From NCBI GenBank assembly GCA_032207245.1, contig CM063502.1, forward strand, positions 136,477,498-136,541,497: a DNA stretch of 64,000 nucleotides. Reading direction: 5' to 3'. The position numbers and the translations under genes were made by a program. Positions 1-11,552 of this stretch are shown piece after piece. Origin of the DNA: Pardosa pseudoannulata. Taxonomy: Eukaryota > Arthropoda > Arachnida > Araneae > Lycosidae. Within the stretch, counting starts at the first letter, position 1, and each line of letters begins with the position of its first letter. Under the pieces are notes generated by a model that was not told where the DNA came from, did not search any database, and saw only the letters and a list, made by a program, of their open reading frames with translations.

Positions 1-639
1 CCCATCAAGTATACATTTATCATTTGTTCCAGTAATAATCATATACACCTGATCACAATTAAAATTTGATACACTAAAAAAATGATGTGCACACCACATG
101 GTGTTTTTTACACCTATATGATACATTTTTATTTTGTATGGTGTGTCACCAGAATCATCATTCGTAGATTGTTTTCAACATGTAAGGTCTCACATTAGTC
201 CTTGTATAGCCTAAATAGTAGATCGTAGAGTTTCACACCAATTAAAACTAAATCCAACATGAACATTTAAAAAAGATTTAGTATCTGAAAATAACCTTGT
301 AAGTATATCTCAAGTACTACTCACTGGCGAAGAATCACAAGCATTGTTACGCGCTGTAGTGAGATATTTCGTTACAGATATTTCTTTCTCCGCTAAAATA
401 GTTCCTGATTTCAAATCTTCTTTTACTCCGTCAATTATTTTTCCCAATTAGATTTTTATACTTGTTTTCTAATAATTGACTTTAAAACATTGTTTAATCA
501 CTTTAAATAACATTGTTACCAATGCATAAGAATACCCCGATCGGTATCGATAATACAGATTAATATATTGAGTATATTATTATACTTAGATTTTTTGTTA
601 TATTAAGTGCCAATTGCAGCTAGAAGTTTTTAATAGTTC
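1..639. other. AT-rich intergenic, no gene seen
   Basis: Unremarkable AT-rich DNA with stops in all frames. I see no gene, RNA or clear repeat before the repeat series that begins near 640. Confidence 0.5.
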
Positions 640-1420
640 CAAGAGACATGCTATTAACATATTCGGCTAATTGTTTTTGAGTTATGCTTCACTGTGTTAA
701 TATACCTTATGTTTAAAATTTTGTTATAAAAATAAAAAATTGCATTCAAAAGTCGAGAAACACTACTAGATGTTATAATAGTCTTAAATACAAAATTTCA
801 GCATTTTATGGCCAATTGTGTTTCAGCTATGCCCCACAATGATAATACACTTTAAATTGAAATTTTTTATTTTATACGGTGCAGATTGTAATCAAAACCG
901 TGATGGGAGCAATTACACGTTAAAGAACTCCCGTATACAAAATTTCAACAGTGTACGACTAATCGTTTTTGGGTTATAGCTTAAAACGTTAAAAATGTGA
1001 TAATTGAAATTTTGCTTTATATAGAGTTTAGATTGCTAATATAAAAAAAAGAAGGAGCACAACTATGTATTATTTTAGTCTTATATACAAGATTTCGACC
1101 TTCTACGATTGTTTTCTCAGTTCCCCACAGCCTTAAAACAGGTTATAGTGAAATTTTTCGTTATTTTAATTTTAGATTGTAGATTTTAGAATTTATATTG
1201 CAATCAGAAGAGGAGAGGCTCAACTAGATGTTATCGTAGTATTAAATACAAGATTTTGAGATTCTACGGCTAACATTTTGCAGTTAAGCCTAACAGTGTA
1301 ATTGCCTGTTTTTCGTTATGTAGAATTCGGAAGGCAACTAAAAGGGGTGAAGTGCAACTAGACGTAATAACAACCCTACAAAATTTCTACATTCTATGAC
1401 TAATAGTTTTTAAGTTGTGG
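640..1420 (+). repeat. diverged tandem repeat, about six ~147-bp units
   Basis: A recurring phrase (roughly AAATACAARATTTC, then a CTACGRCTAATNG-like word, then GTTATG and CCYCACAG) appears near 646, 787, 934, 1084, 1245 and 1376, so spacings are about 131-161 bp. Several units also share a GGAGCACAACTA / GTGCAACTA-like word before the next anchor. Units are well diverged, so this is an old array or the inside of an old element. The first unit is the least certain. Confidence 0.55.
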
Positions 1421-1452
1421 GTGATATGTATATTCGTATGTTCTCAAGGGAA

Positions 1453-1665
1453 AATTAGTTATAACTAGTTTTGGAATGATCAAAATGGATATTTAAATTT
1501 TCGAAATTAAAGTATCTTTGTAGGCGCGTACAGAGGTAACATTTAAAATGTTCAAACATCTGTCAGTCATGGTCAAAATAAATATCTTCGTTGAAATTTG
1601 AGCTTCGAAATTTATCATGATTACAATACTCTCTTTTACTTTGTAGAAGGAAGTAAAATAAAACG
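1453..1665 (+). repeat. 3' part of the same repeat family, with terminal hairpin
   Basis: The phrase TCAAAATGGATAT / TCAAAATAAATAT followed by a TTCGAAATT word occurs twice (about 1478 and 1573). The block closes with an 8-bp inverted repeat, TTTTACTT at 1634-1641 and AAGTAAAA at 1651-1658. From memory, and not checked, similar wording is common in spider intergenic DNA. A short frame here (1598-1804) is probably a by-product of the repeat and not a gene. Confidence 0.45.
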
Positions 1666-1903
1666 ATGCCAGAAGTATATTTTCCAAAAGTTAGTTTTGA
1701 ACTCTTTACGTAAAGGTAATTTTTATGGAAAGCAATTTACAATGTTTACAAGAAATAAGTACTTTTTGTTTTTAGAAAATACACTATTCGACAATAAATC
1801 TTAAATTTTATATTTTAAATTCTTTCATACTTGAAATGGTATATTCTAACATTTAAGGAAAAATTCTAACATTTTAAAATTATTTTTGCGATATAGAGGG
1901 TTT

Positions 1904-1906
<3 letters not shown>

Positions 1907-1975
<69 letters not shown>
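1907..1975. repeat. (AT)n microsatellite
   Basis: An uninterrupted run of about 34 AT dinucleotides. Confidence 0.95.
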
Positions 1976-1979
<4 letters not shown>

Positions 1980-4110
1980 TGCTGAATTTATTTGAAGGTC
2001 TTAAATTCATGCATATTTCCTTTCATTAAGTATACCATGTGTTCCACATTCTTACTGCCTTCCTCCATAATATAATAAGTCTACTTTTTCCTTTTATGTT
2101 CATAAGTAGTTTCAAATACGAAGTTTTTTTAAATGGTAGATTCTATTCTATTGCTAGCAATGCCTATGATTGGAAACATTTTACTATTTCTCCTGCAGAG
2201 CATAAATTTTGTTTTGTAGAATAAATAAGAATTATTTTTAGGATTAATACTTATAAAAATGGAATCGGAATAAATTACAACAATATATAGCATGAAATAA
2301 TTTCAAATTCACAAATGTAGTAAAGAACGTTTTCGCCTTCTAAAGTTTGTACTAGCCCTTTAAAAATATCATATATATATACTTCTGTCAGTTTTGAAAA
2401 TATTTACTGCTGTCATTTTAGGCAATTAGAAACAACTTCCATTTGTTCTGTTTTAATTAAATGAGAGAACTCAATAAATGACGTCTAAAATGATGAATTA
2501 ATTCGTTGAATTAATTGATCTTTATCTAAATATTATATTCTGCTTACTTTCTTATTATTTTGTAAATTAACTGCATATCAAAATATGTGAATGAAGAATT
2601 CGTGAATTCAACTTTAAAAACATTTTAATCATTTATAGGTTTACTCCTTAAACATTTTTATTTTGAAAATAAAGTTTATATTTTTCATACAGAGGAAAAT
2701 AAACTTGGGTGAATACTGGGAATGCGATAACATTTTAAACTGTAATAGGAAACCTGCCGTATATGTATACTCTTCGAGATCTAATGATAATTTTATTCAG
2801 AGTTTATCCTAACTAGCTGTGCTTATTAATAAGGATAGCAATATAGTTAAATGTATTTACTAATCGCGTACACTGAATTTAACATGAATGAACACATCAC
2901 ATAACAGCATTGCTGAAAACCTAACTGAACTGCAATCAACCTCAAGTGCATTACTCACGTTTTAACCGAATTAGGTCCCATTACCAGCAATTAATCACGT
3001 TTTAGCTCTTTTAATCTTATCTGAAAATTAAGGATGAGTTAGATTAAGTCCATAAATGCGAGTGCTTTAATGGGCAAAATATCCCTAGTGCAATCGAAAT
3101 TTTGAACTTAATTGCTATAGAATTCATACGAGTCCTCTTAATAAATTTAGCATCACATTTACTACCGTGACTAAAGTATATAAACTCTATTTGTAGAGAA
3201 TTTTTTGGAAAATGGAATATAAATAGTTAATAATTTTATGCTATTAATATCATTTTCAACACGTTTCGATTTCGTAAATATAATCTTCCTAGACACTTTT
3301 ACTTGCGAAATATTTACTGGAAAAAATTATAAAGTGAAATTTAACTTTCTTTTAAAAGATTTGGCAATCACTTTCTGTTGCGTAAAGTGAGTTATTTTAA
3401 GTGTTTTTAATTTATCCTTTAAAGTCAGAAAATATACTCTGAATTTCTTTTTTTACTGCAAAAACTTCATAAGAAAAATTTTCTTTTTGTGCTGCATTCA
3501 TAGAACTCATTTATTTATTTTTTTTATCGTTTTGATTAATACCTATCGCAAGTGATTGACCCTTTACCCATTAGAAGGTCCTTCATAGATTCTAGAAATT
3601 ACCGAGTGATGAAAACCTTTTAACCTTTAAGGTTACTTTCTTCAATGCCTCGTTTCCTCCGAAGAATGGCTTCCATTTTCTTCAAATGGAATCTTACTTT
3701 TTTAAAGGACTCTTTCAAAGAAACTAAACTTTGCTTGATTAAGTAGGAGCAGATTATATAATTTTGCAATAACCTTTGTGTAAGAAGCTAATATACTATT
3801 TATTTCTGAGGTACTTAAAACTATCATTAAATTCAGATTTCTTAGATTTAGATTTTCTTCATTTAGAATTCTATAGAAATAATAAGTTTAATATTTAGAT
3901 GTAATACTGATGAATATTTTGTTTTGTACTTTAAATTGTTGCATTTTAAAGACATTGAATTCATATTTGAAACTTTTACCTCAATTGATGATGTGATAAA
4001 ATTCAGTCACATATATTAATCGATTAGTTGATATGTTTAAATGTAGTTAAGCTTTACATAAATATATAAGGATTTAAATGTTATAAGCCTTGACACAAGA
4101 TAATTGTTAA
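1976..4110. other. AT-rich intergenic, no gene seen
   Basis: AT-rich, with only short chance frames such as 2039-2224. No domain, TIR or tandem unit was recognised up to the Tc1-like element. Confidence 0.5.
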
Positions 4111-4112
4111 TA

Positions 4113-4139
4113 CACTCATGTCCATAAATTAAGGATAAT
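4113..4139 (+). repeat. left TIR of the Tc1-like element
   Basis: 27 bp, an exact reverse complement of 5590-5616. Pairing stops just inside position 4139. Confidence 0.95.
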
Positions 4140-4197
4140 GAAGTTCAGGCAATGAAAGAGAAAAAACAAAACAAATTTGACTTATTTGTAAAGTCTA

Positions 4198-4203
4198 TTT
4201 ATT
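4198..4203 (-). other. possible polyadenylation signal (AATAAA)
   Basis: TTTATT on the plus strand reads AATAAA on the transposase strand, about 135 bp past the stop codon and still inside the element. Such hexamers are frequent by chance in AT-rich DNA. Confidence 0.4.
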
Positions 4204-4337
4204 AAACAAAAGGTAAAGAGCAAAAAAGATGCTATATGTTTGACATAATTAATAAAAATTGCGATTTTTACTCCCTGGAGCAAATTTCAAAAAAGAACCT
4301 ATTTACAGAAAACAGTATAACATGGTTAGTATGATGG

Positions 4338-5366
4338 TTAATACGGAGTATGTCTCCCGGGCGATGCAATACAAGCGTTACAACGCCTACGCATGCTGAG
4401 TATCAGATTATCAATCTCATCTTGGGGAAAATTACACCACTCATCAAGCAATGCCCTCCGAAGTTCCGATAGACAGTTGGGAGGGGGTTGACGGGCTGCA
4501 ATTCGTCGGCCAAGCATGTCCCACACATGCTCTATTGGATTCAAGTCCGGTGAGTATGCTGGCCAATCCATACGGGTGATATCCTCCGATTGAAGGCATT
4601 CGTCTACAATGTTTGCACGGTGAGGTCGGGCGTTGTCATCCCTATACAGAAATTCAGGACCCATGGCGCCCCGAAACAAACGTACATGTTGTTCCAGAAT
4701 GACATCCCGATAGATGTGGCCTGTCATCGTTACACTCTGAACATGCAGGTCAGTTCTGGAACCAAGAATAATTCCTCCCCAAACGAGCCATCCTGCACCA
4801 GCGTAACGGTGTCGTTCAATTGTGTTGTCTTGGTGGTAACGGGTACCTGGCGCTCTCCATATGAAAGTCCGGCGATAATCAGAATGTAAACTGAACCTGG
4901 ACTCGTCGGAAAACATCACACAAGACCACTGTTGCGGTGTCCACAATGCATGCTCTCTAGCCCAGCATAATCGCAGGCGACAGTGAGTTGCGGTATGGGG
5001 AACACATCTGACAGGCCTACGAGTATATAGACCAATGTTCCCTAAGCGTCTGTACACGGTCTGCCTTGAAACTGTCGTACCGGTAGCTGAAGAGAGCTGA
5101 CGAGACAGGTCTGATGATGTGCTCCGTCTGTTTCTTTTGGCAGTAACTGCCAAATACCGGTCATCATTCGGCGTAGTAACTCGGGGGCGACCTGTGCTGT
5201 AACATCTACTCACATTACCATCATGTTTGAATCGTTGCCAAAGCCTGGAGATGACACTCTGGGCGATTCCAAGTTCCTCGGATACTTCCAGCTGGGTACG
5301 TCCACATTCCAGTCGTCCGATAATTCTACCACGTAAAAAATCATCCAAATGCTTCCTTTGTGCCAT
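4338..5366 (-). CDS. Tc1-like transposase, intact, 342 aa
   Basis: Cut-and-paste transposase that should bind the element's TIRs, cut at their ends and reinsert at TA; it would act in the nucleus. I prefer the start at 5366 (MAQRKHLDDF), giving 342 aa, the usual length for Tc1 family members. An in-frame ATG at 5414 would add 16 residues but lies only about 20 bp past a TATA box. Numbering from 5366, residues 4-60 form the N-terminal helix-turn-helix region, followed by a GRPR minor-groove motif at 59-62. The DDE domain shows the catalytic triad: D154 in MFSDESRF, D244 in RDDNARPH and E279 in SPDLNPIE. Exactly 34 residues separate the last two (DD34E). The GG pair of LVWGGI sits where family members keep it. 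No stop or frameshift is visible, so the protein may be functional. No other gene shares the element. Confidence 0.95.
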   Translation of the reverse strand: MAQRKHLDDFLRGRIIGRLECGRTQLEVSEELGIAQSVISRLWQRFKHDGNVSRCYSTGRPRVTTPNDDRYLAVTAKRNRRSTSSDLSRQLSSATGTTVSRQTVYRRLGNIGLYTRRPVRCVPHTATHCRLRLCWAREHALWTPQQWSCVMFSDESRFSLHSDYRRTFIWRAPGTRYHQDNTIERHRYAGAGWLVWGGIILGSRTDLHVQSVTMTGHIYRDVILEQHVRLFRGAMGPEFLYRDDNARPHRANIVDECLQSEDITRMDWPAYSPDLNPIEHVWDMLGRRIAARQPPPNCLSELRRALLDEWCNFPQDEIDNLILSMRRRCNACIASPGRHTPY

Positions 5367-5435
5367 AACTATGCGGTTATTGCACTGAAAGGCTTTTAAA
5401 GCGCTTGTGAACAATTTTACTTCTTTGCTACCATT

Positions 5436-5444
5436 CCTTATATA
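5436..5444 (-). promoter_or_regulatory. TATA box for the transposase
   Basis: TATATAAGG on the minus strand, about 70 bp upstream of the chosen start and inside the element. Transcription would begin around 5410, which argues against the upstream ATG at 5414. Confidence 0.5.
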
Positions 5445-5589
5445 CCCCTTTCATACATTCTCGTCATTGTGACGTACTATCCGCGCCATCTGGTGGTTTC
5501 CTGCAATTTGCATATTCGTCTTCAAGATGTGTGTGATAAGTCTACAGCTGAAATTTTTATTTTAGAGCTCAATTTTTGTGTGATTCTGA

Positions 5590-5616
5590 ATTATCCTTAA
5601 TTTATGGACATGAGTG
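5590..5616 (-). repeat. right TIR of the Tc1-like element
   Basis: Exact 27-bp partner of 4113-4139, followed by TA at 5617-5618. Confidence 0.95.
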
Positions 5617-5618
5617 TA

Positions 5619-8052
5619 AAAGCAACCTCTTAGAACAAAACTACATGTCGTTTTGGTACGTTACGATACTTTACAATATATAAAATTTTTCATTGTGTTT
5701 TGTATAACTTGTCAAAATTGGCTTAATATTTGACAATCATAACACTATGATGCTAAAAACTTCAATAAGTAACATTCATCCGTTCATGGAACTTTAGATA
5801 TAAGTACAATTTCAACAAAGCCTTAATAAATAATTTAAACAATAAATGAATTACAGAACAGCAATAAACATATATATTGTAGCAAATTTAAAAATTTACA
5901 TATTGTAAAACTAAGTTGTTGAAAAGTAAGGTTTGGAAATGAGTTGTTGAGCTACGTTGACATGTTTGTTTTAAATTATATTAAGTGAAAATTTTAAAAC
6001 AACTTAAATATTTTGAACGCTAAATCTTAATAATTGGATTAAATTTCTATCTATATGATTTAGTTCTACATTTCACAATCTATTCAGACGATGATTAATG
6101 TAAGAAGAAAGCTTGTAGTAGAGAATTACAATTGAAAGTGAATTAACTTTGTTTCAATGTCACTATTAATATAATTATTATAAATTAAAGAAAATGAAAT
6201 TTTATACTTTAGTTTTTCTATAAACTATAAATTTATCTCGTACCTTAACGAAGTAGCATTAAAATTTATATTTCTATCACGAGTTCATTACATTCCATAT
6301 TAAATTTGTTTTAGACATATTTTAATATTTCACACTTGAATCAGTTTCTTGTTACTGAATCCATGTTAAAGTGACTTGATAGACAATCTTAAAAGAAAGT
6401 GGTTATTTTTGTCTAATCCTTTTTAGTAAAATTTAAACATATTAAGAAATTACGATTTTATAGTGTATAATAAATGTAAAGTGTATAATAAATTTCTTTA
6501 TGATAATAACAGGAGTAATTTAAAAAATAAATTGCAATAATTTAGTATACAGATGTAGGTTATAAAATTAGTATATTTTAAATTATTTAAATATTTTAAT
6601 TTAATAAATATAATAAATGTTAAATATTACGAACCCTAACTAGGTAACTGCAACGGAAAGATATTGGTAAATAAGTCCTATAATTTTCATTAACTTGTAT
6701 ACTAGTATATGAGTATACAAAGACTTTGTGCCAGAATATGGCAATAAATGTAAACCAGCGGGAGAAAGATGCTGAACAAAACTTAGATAAGCGCTGTTGT
6801 GAGGGAGAATTTTACAGCTACGAACGAGTTACATTATCAGCCAGTTACAGCAAGGCCAGTCAACGATTTACATTATCATTACTAGTGAGTGAACTCGCTG
6901 GCTAAAAAAGAGACCGAACAAATCGGCTGAAAATCAGTGACTTATACAAAAAGAAAGTTCACACATTAAAGTTGGACAAGAGGTACGTTCCAGCCGCGAA
7001 GAAACGAGAAAGAAAAATGAAAGCGAAAGTGTAAAAGCACGAAAGGGCCACGTTTTTGCCAGGAATTTGAAGAAAATAGTAATTTAAAATTATATTTTAT
7101 GAGATTTAATATACATGCCATTACAAAGAAACTAGTGTATAAAAAAGATTGAAAAAATTTGAAATGGAAGTGAGTAGCCGTACTTTATATTTAATACTAT
7201 GTTCTAAAGTAAAAATTTCGTTTCTCAATAGTTTTAAAATGATCAGACTTCAAAGATAGGGAAGGCATTATAAAGAAAATGCATTCTCCTAGAAAATGGA
7301 ATATCGAGATTTAATTCTTATATACATTTTTGCAATACATTATTTCAGTCCTTTAAATTGTAGCTTTGAAGATAATATTTTTAATATTTTCTGTTATGAG
7401 AGTTAATGTTACAGTTGTATTTTTTAGTCTAAATATAAAAAATGGAATGTCTATGCATCATATCCAAAAAAAAGATTAATACTTACTGAAACAACGCCAT
7501 TTTTTTTCCTATCTTAGTAATTTACTGGGAAATTGCTAAACATCTCAGTTATTTATTTATTATAAATAGATTTGTATATAAGAGCAAATTAAAAATGGTT
7601 TGATAGGCTTTTAAACATAACTATAAAAATTCATCAAAGATATGTATAATATTTTGTTGGTTTTTTTCATAAATATATATTTAAACCTTTTGATCACATT
7701 GTCAATTTATTTTCTTAAATTTTTTTAATTGCAAAGTAAATTATATCTGGCTCATATTCGAAGTGTCACTAGTGATTAAATATAGGAGACGAGTATGTTA
7801 ACTAATATTAACTTTATTTCAACAAATATTTAAATAAAAGATTAAGAAAATTTTAAAGTTGAATTCAACTCTGACAGAATTTTTAGAATTTTATTCAAAG
7901 GAGCATGTTTTTTTATTAATAAAAATAATGATTGGTATTATAACGCATCTCTTAAGTAATTTTAAGTATTAGTGTTTTATAAGCTGTATTAATATAGTTT
8001 CGTATTTATTTCATATTAGCTTCATAGCAAACTAAACATTTCAAAATTTGTT
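5619..8052. other. AT-rich intergenic with one G+C-richer island (about 6760-7075)
   Basis: Mostly AT-rich filler. The interval 6760-7075 has near-normal base composition and an internal repeat: GAGTTACATTATCA near 6828 recurs as GATTTACATTATCATTA near 6864. It could be an untranslated first exon or part of an LTR-type element. It has no useful open frame and I cannot name it. Confidence 0.35.
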
Positions 8053-8480
8053 TGAATTATTGAAGACAAAATTTTATTCAGAAAATAAACTTTAAAATAT
8101 TTCAAAACATTATCTATTTTATCAAGACGCTATTTTCTGTTTTCTGTCGATGAAATGTGCTAAAATTTTTTTATATATTTGGTTTATTTGATCCATTTTA
8201 TGATAGTATATTTTATGTTTGTAAGATTTCTTTAATATCATAAAAATTGTAAAATATTATTTTTGAATTATTGAAGACAAAATTTTATTCAGAAAATAAA
8301 CTTTAAAATATTTCAAAACATTATCTATTTTATCAAGACGCTATTTTCTGTTTTCTGTCGATGAAATGTGCGTTCAATCGGCACCTAATTTTGGAAAATA
8401 TTTGGTTTTATTTGATCCGTTTTATTGATAGTATATTTCATGTTTGTAAGATTTCTAACTTATCATAAAAAATGTAAAAA
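8053..8480 (+). repeat. 211-bp tandem duplication
   Basis: The phrase TGAATTATTGAAGAC starts at 8053 and again at 8264. About 110 bp after each start are nearly identical; the second copy then has a short insertion (GTTCAATCGGCACC near 8371) before similarity resumes. Confidence 0.9.
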
Positions 8481-8647
8481 TTTACAAAAATAATAATTAT
8501 TATAAACATAATTATTATTATTTTTTTTATAATATAATAATTTTATTTCACCCGCATTACACAACCGTCTCGAAATCCGATATACAAGTAAATTCATCTC
8601 CACCTAGCCTCTGCGATCCGATTTCCCCTCTCTGCATATCTATTATT

Positions 8648-10493
8648 TTCTTGAGCTCTTAAGTTGACGTAAATAATTCCTTTGAGTGGTGCCTGTAAGC
8701 TTCTTGAATATAAAATACGAAATAAAATAATTTTCGATGCGATGGTGTATTTTATTTATTAAACTTTTGAAATACAACCTACATATATGAATTAAACGGC
8801 ATTGATTTTTCAAGTGCTTATATCCTTTAATTGCTTTTTTGAGTTTAATATAGAATATTTTTTTTATTATTATATAGATTGGGTTAAAGTAGCACATTAG
8901 ATATTTTATCTATTTGATATGATAGGTATTTCGTACTATCAAATTTTTTCTATTGTCATATTATAGATTAACTAAATATTTTAATATATTTCTTTATAAA
9001 TTAGCAAAAATTTCTTGAGCTCTTAAGTTGACGTAAATAATTCCTTTGAGTGGTGCCTGTAAGCTTCTTGAATATAAAATACGAAATAAAATAATTTTCG
9101 ATGCGATGGTGTATTTTATTTATTAAACTTTTGAAATACAACCTACAGCACATCTGAATTAAATGGCATTGAGTTTTTCAAGTGCTTATATCCTTTAATT
9201 GCTTTTTTGAGCTTAATATAGAATCTTTTTTTCTATTACTATATAGATTGAGTTAAAGTAGCACATTAGATATTTTATCTATTTGATATGATAGGTATTT
9301 CGTACTATCAAATTTTTTTCTATTGTCATATTATAGATTAACTAAATATTTTAATATATTTCTTTATAAATTAGCAAAAAATTTCTTGAGCTCTTAAGTT
9401 GACGTAAATAATTCCTTTGAGTGGTGCCTGTAAGCTTCTTGAATATAAAATACGAAATAAAATAATTTTCGATGCGATGGTGTATTTTATTTATTAAACT
9501 TTTGAAATACAACCTACAGCACATCTGAATTAAATGGCATTGAGTTTTTCAAGTGCTTATATCCTTTAATTGCTTTTTTGAGCTTAATATAGAATATTTT
9601 TTTCTATTATTATATAGATTGGTTAAAGTAGCACATTAGATATTTTATCTATTTGATATGATAGGTATTTCGTACTATCAAATTTTTTTCTATTGTCATA
9701 TTATAGATTAACTAAATATTTTAATATATTTCTTTATAAATTAGCAAAAAATTTCTTGAGCTCTTAAGTTGACGTAAATAATTCCTTTGAGTGGTGCCTG
9801 TAAGCTTCTTGAATATAAAATACGAAATAAAATAATTTTCGATGCGATGGTGTATTTTATTTATTAAACTTTTGAAATACAACCTACAGCACATCTGAAT
9901 TAAATGGCATTGAGTTTTTCAAGTGCTTATATCCTTTAATTGCTTTTTTGAGCTTAATATAGAATCTTTTTTTCTATTACTATATAGATTGGGTTAAAGT
10001 AGCACATTAGATATTTTATCTATTTGATATGATAGGTATTTCGTACTATCAAATTTTTTTCTATTGTCATATTATAGATTAACTAAATATTTTAATATAT
10101 TTCTTTATAAATTAGCAAAAAATTTCTTGAGCTCTTAAGTTGACGTAAATAATTCCTTTGAGTGGTGCCTGTAAGCTTCTTGAATATAAAATACGAAATA
10201 AAATAATTTTCGATGCGATGGTGTATTTTATTTATTAAACTTTTGAAATACAACCTACAGCACATCTGAATTAAATGGCATTGAGTTTTTCAAGTGCTTA
10301 TATCCTTTAATTGCTTTTTTGAGCTTAATATAGAATCTTTTTTTCTATTACTATATAGATTGGGTTAAAGTAACACATTAGATATTTTATCTATTTGATA
10401 TGATAGGTATTTCGTACTATCAAATTTTTTTTCTATTGTCATATTATAGATTAACTAAATATTTTAATATATTTTTTTATAAATTAGCAAAAA
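8648..10493 (+). repeat. tandem array, five ~364-371-bp units
   Basis: Units begin at the phrase TTCTTGAGCTCTTAAG, at about 8648, 9012, 9383, 9753 and 10124. Unit 1 is the most divergent: it reads TACATATATGAATTAAACGG where the others have TACAGCACATCTGAATTAAATGG. Units 2-5 are nearly identical apart from poly-T length and scattered substitutions. No open frame runs through the unit; the frames at 8643-8897 and 10400-10597 are incidental. It is non-coding satellite-like DNA of unknown role. Confidence 0.95.
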
Positions 10494-10719
10494 TATATAT
10501 TTTTATGGGTAGAATTAGAAATGAGATTTATTCGAATAAAAAAATTTTATTTAGCACAAATATCTCCCACAGAACTTTTCGGTGTTTTAAAAAGTGACCT
10601 TCTGCAACTAAAATAGTTCAGTGCTCGCCCTTCTAATTACCGTATTGTATTTATCACACAGAATTTAAATAGTCCTTTATGTGACTGTCTAGAAAAGCTA
10701 GATAGGACGAACAGGTTAA

Positions 10720-11548
10720 CCCATATTGGACCGCTGTCCTATAAACAGGACAGAAAATAAAATTCCATTTAATAATAAAGTTATAAATATTTTAGTGGAT
10801 TTTATTTTAACACCTTTAAAATAGACACACTGTAGCATAGTAACAAAAAAAAACTGAGAAATGAAATTATATTGTATTGTAAAATTTATTTTCAGCAACC
10901 CCTTAAAAATTGTCATTTTTTAATCTTTAATTTTATATTTATTATTTTTTTCAGACATTGTGGATGTTACTTTTAGTTTTAAAACAGAGCTAATAGTGTA
11001 GCTGAAAGTCTTTATTGAAAAATATATTTTACACGTGTATTTTGTAACTATAAAAAAGATGCCATAAAATTAAGACGACGATCCAATCCTGATTATTTTT
11101 CTGTGATTTCGATATTGCATTGATAGCGCATATTCTTATCCTTCAATGAAAACCAGTTCAAACACCTGTTCACACACCTGGACACAACAAGGGGTAAATA
11201 GATGTCTATTCCATTCAGAAAAACTGGAGATTGCAAGATAAATTTACTCTCTTACTGCCAGTTCAATAACTGCAAGAGAAAACCAACCACAGTATGCTTA
11301 AAATGTAATATTATACTTTGTTTTGACTGTTTCCCCAAATTTCATCTATGAATCAGTCTAATGCAATGTAATATTTGTTTTAGTAGTGTATTGGACCGTT
11401 GTCCTATTTATAGGACAGCCAATTACATAAAAAATTAAAAATATTTTTTCAAAATTTTGGTTTTATATACTTAGTTACACCATATTAATGACATGGATTA
11501 AGTTTTAATAACTTACAGAAATATTTAGTTGGTGTGGTACAATATGGG
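10720..11548 (+). mobile_element. piggyBac-like DNA transposon relic
   Basis: An 829-bp element flanked by TTAA on both sides (10716-10719 and 11549-11552), the piggyBac target. Its ends begin CCCATATTGGACC (left) and, read inward, CCCATATTGTACC (right), 12 of 13 identical. The subterminal motif ATTGGACCGYTGTCCTAT, itself part of a GTCCT/AGGAC palindrome, occurs near the left end (10724) and again at 11391. Inside lies the C-terminal Cys-rich domain of a transposase (11202-11351); the catalytic core is gone. This is an internally deleted derivative. Confidence 0.85.
11202..11351 (+). pseudogene. piggyBac transposase C-terminal Cys-rich domain fragment
   Basis: A 49-codon open segment ending at a TGA, preceded in frame by a TAG at 11199-11201. 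From the ATG at 11202, Cys fall at residues 11, 19, 24, 32, 35, 40 and 43 and a His at 48: the spacing C-x4-C-x7-C-x2-C-x4-C-x2-C-x4-H is that of the zinc-binding domain closing piggyBac transposases. Basic residues KRK follow the third Cys, then VCLKC and LCFDCF. The stop directly after PKFHL fits the natural end of the protein. No DDD catalytic domain remains within the element, so it is not a functional transposase. Confidence 0.8.
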
Positions 11549-11552
11549 TTAA

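Larger units (their letters stand above)
4113..5616 (-). mobile_element. complete Tc1-like (Tc1/mariner, DD34E) transposon
   Basis: A 1504-bp element bounded by perfect 27-bp terminal inverted repeats (4113-4139 and 5590-5616, each starting CACTCATGTCC from outside) and flanked by the TA duplication expected of this superfamily (4111-4112 and 5617-5618). It carries one intact transposase on the minus strand. G+C is clearly higher than in the flanks. The perfect TIRs and the unbroken frame together suggest a recent insertion; the rebuilt empty site would read GTTAATAAAAGC. Family assignment rests on the transposase motifs and the TA target. Confidence 0.96.

Noticed and set aside
4590..4889. 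99-aa plus-strand ORF
   Set aside because: Antisense shadow of the Tc1-like transposase.
8643..8897. 84-aa minus-strand ORF in the first 370-bp unit
   Set aside because: It is not open in the other, nearly identical units.
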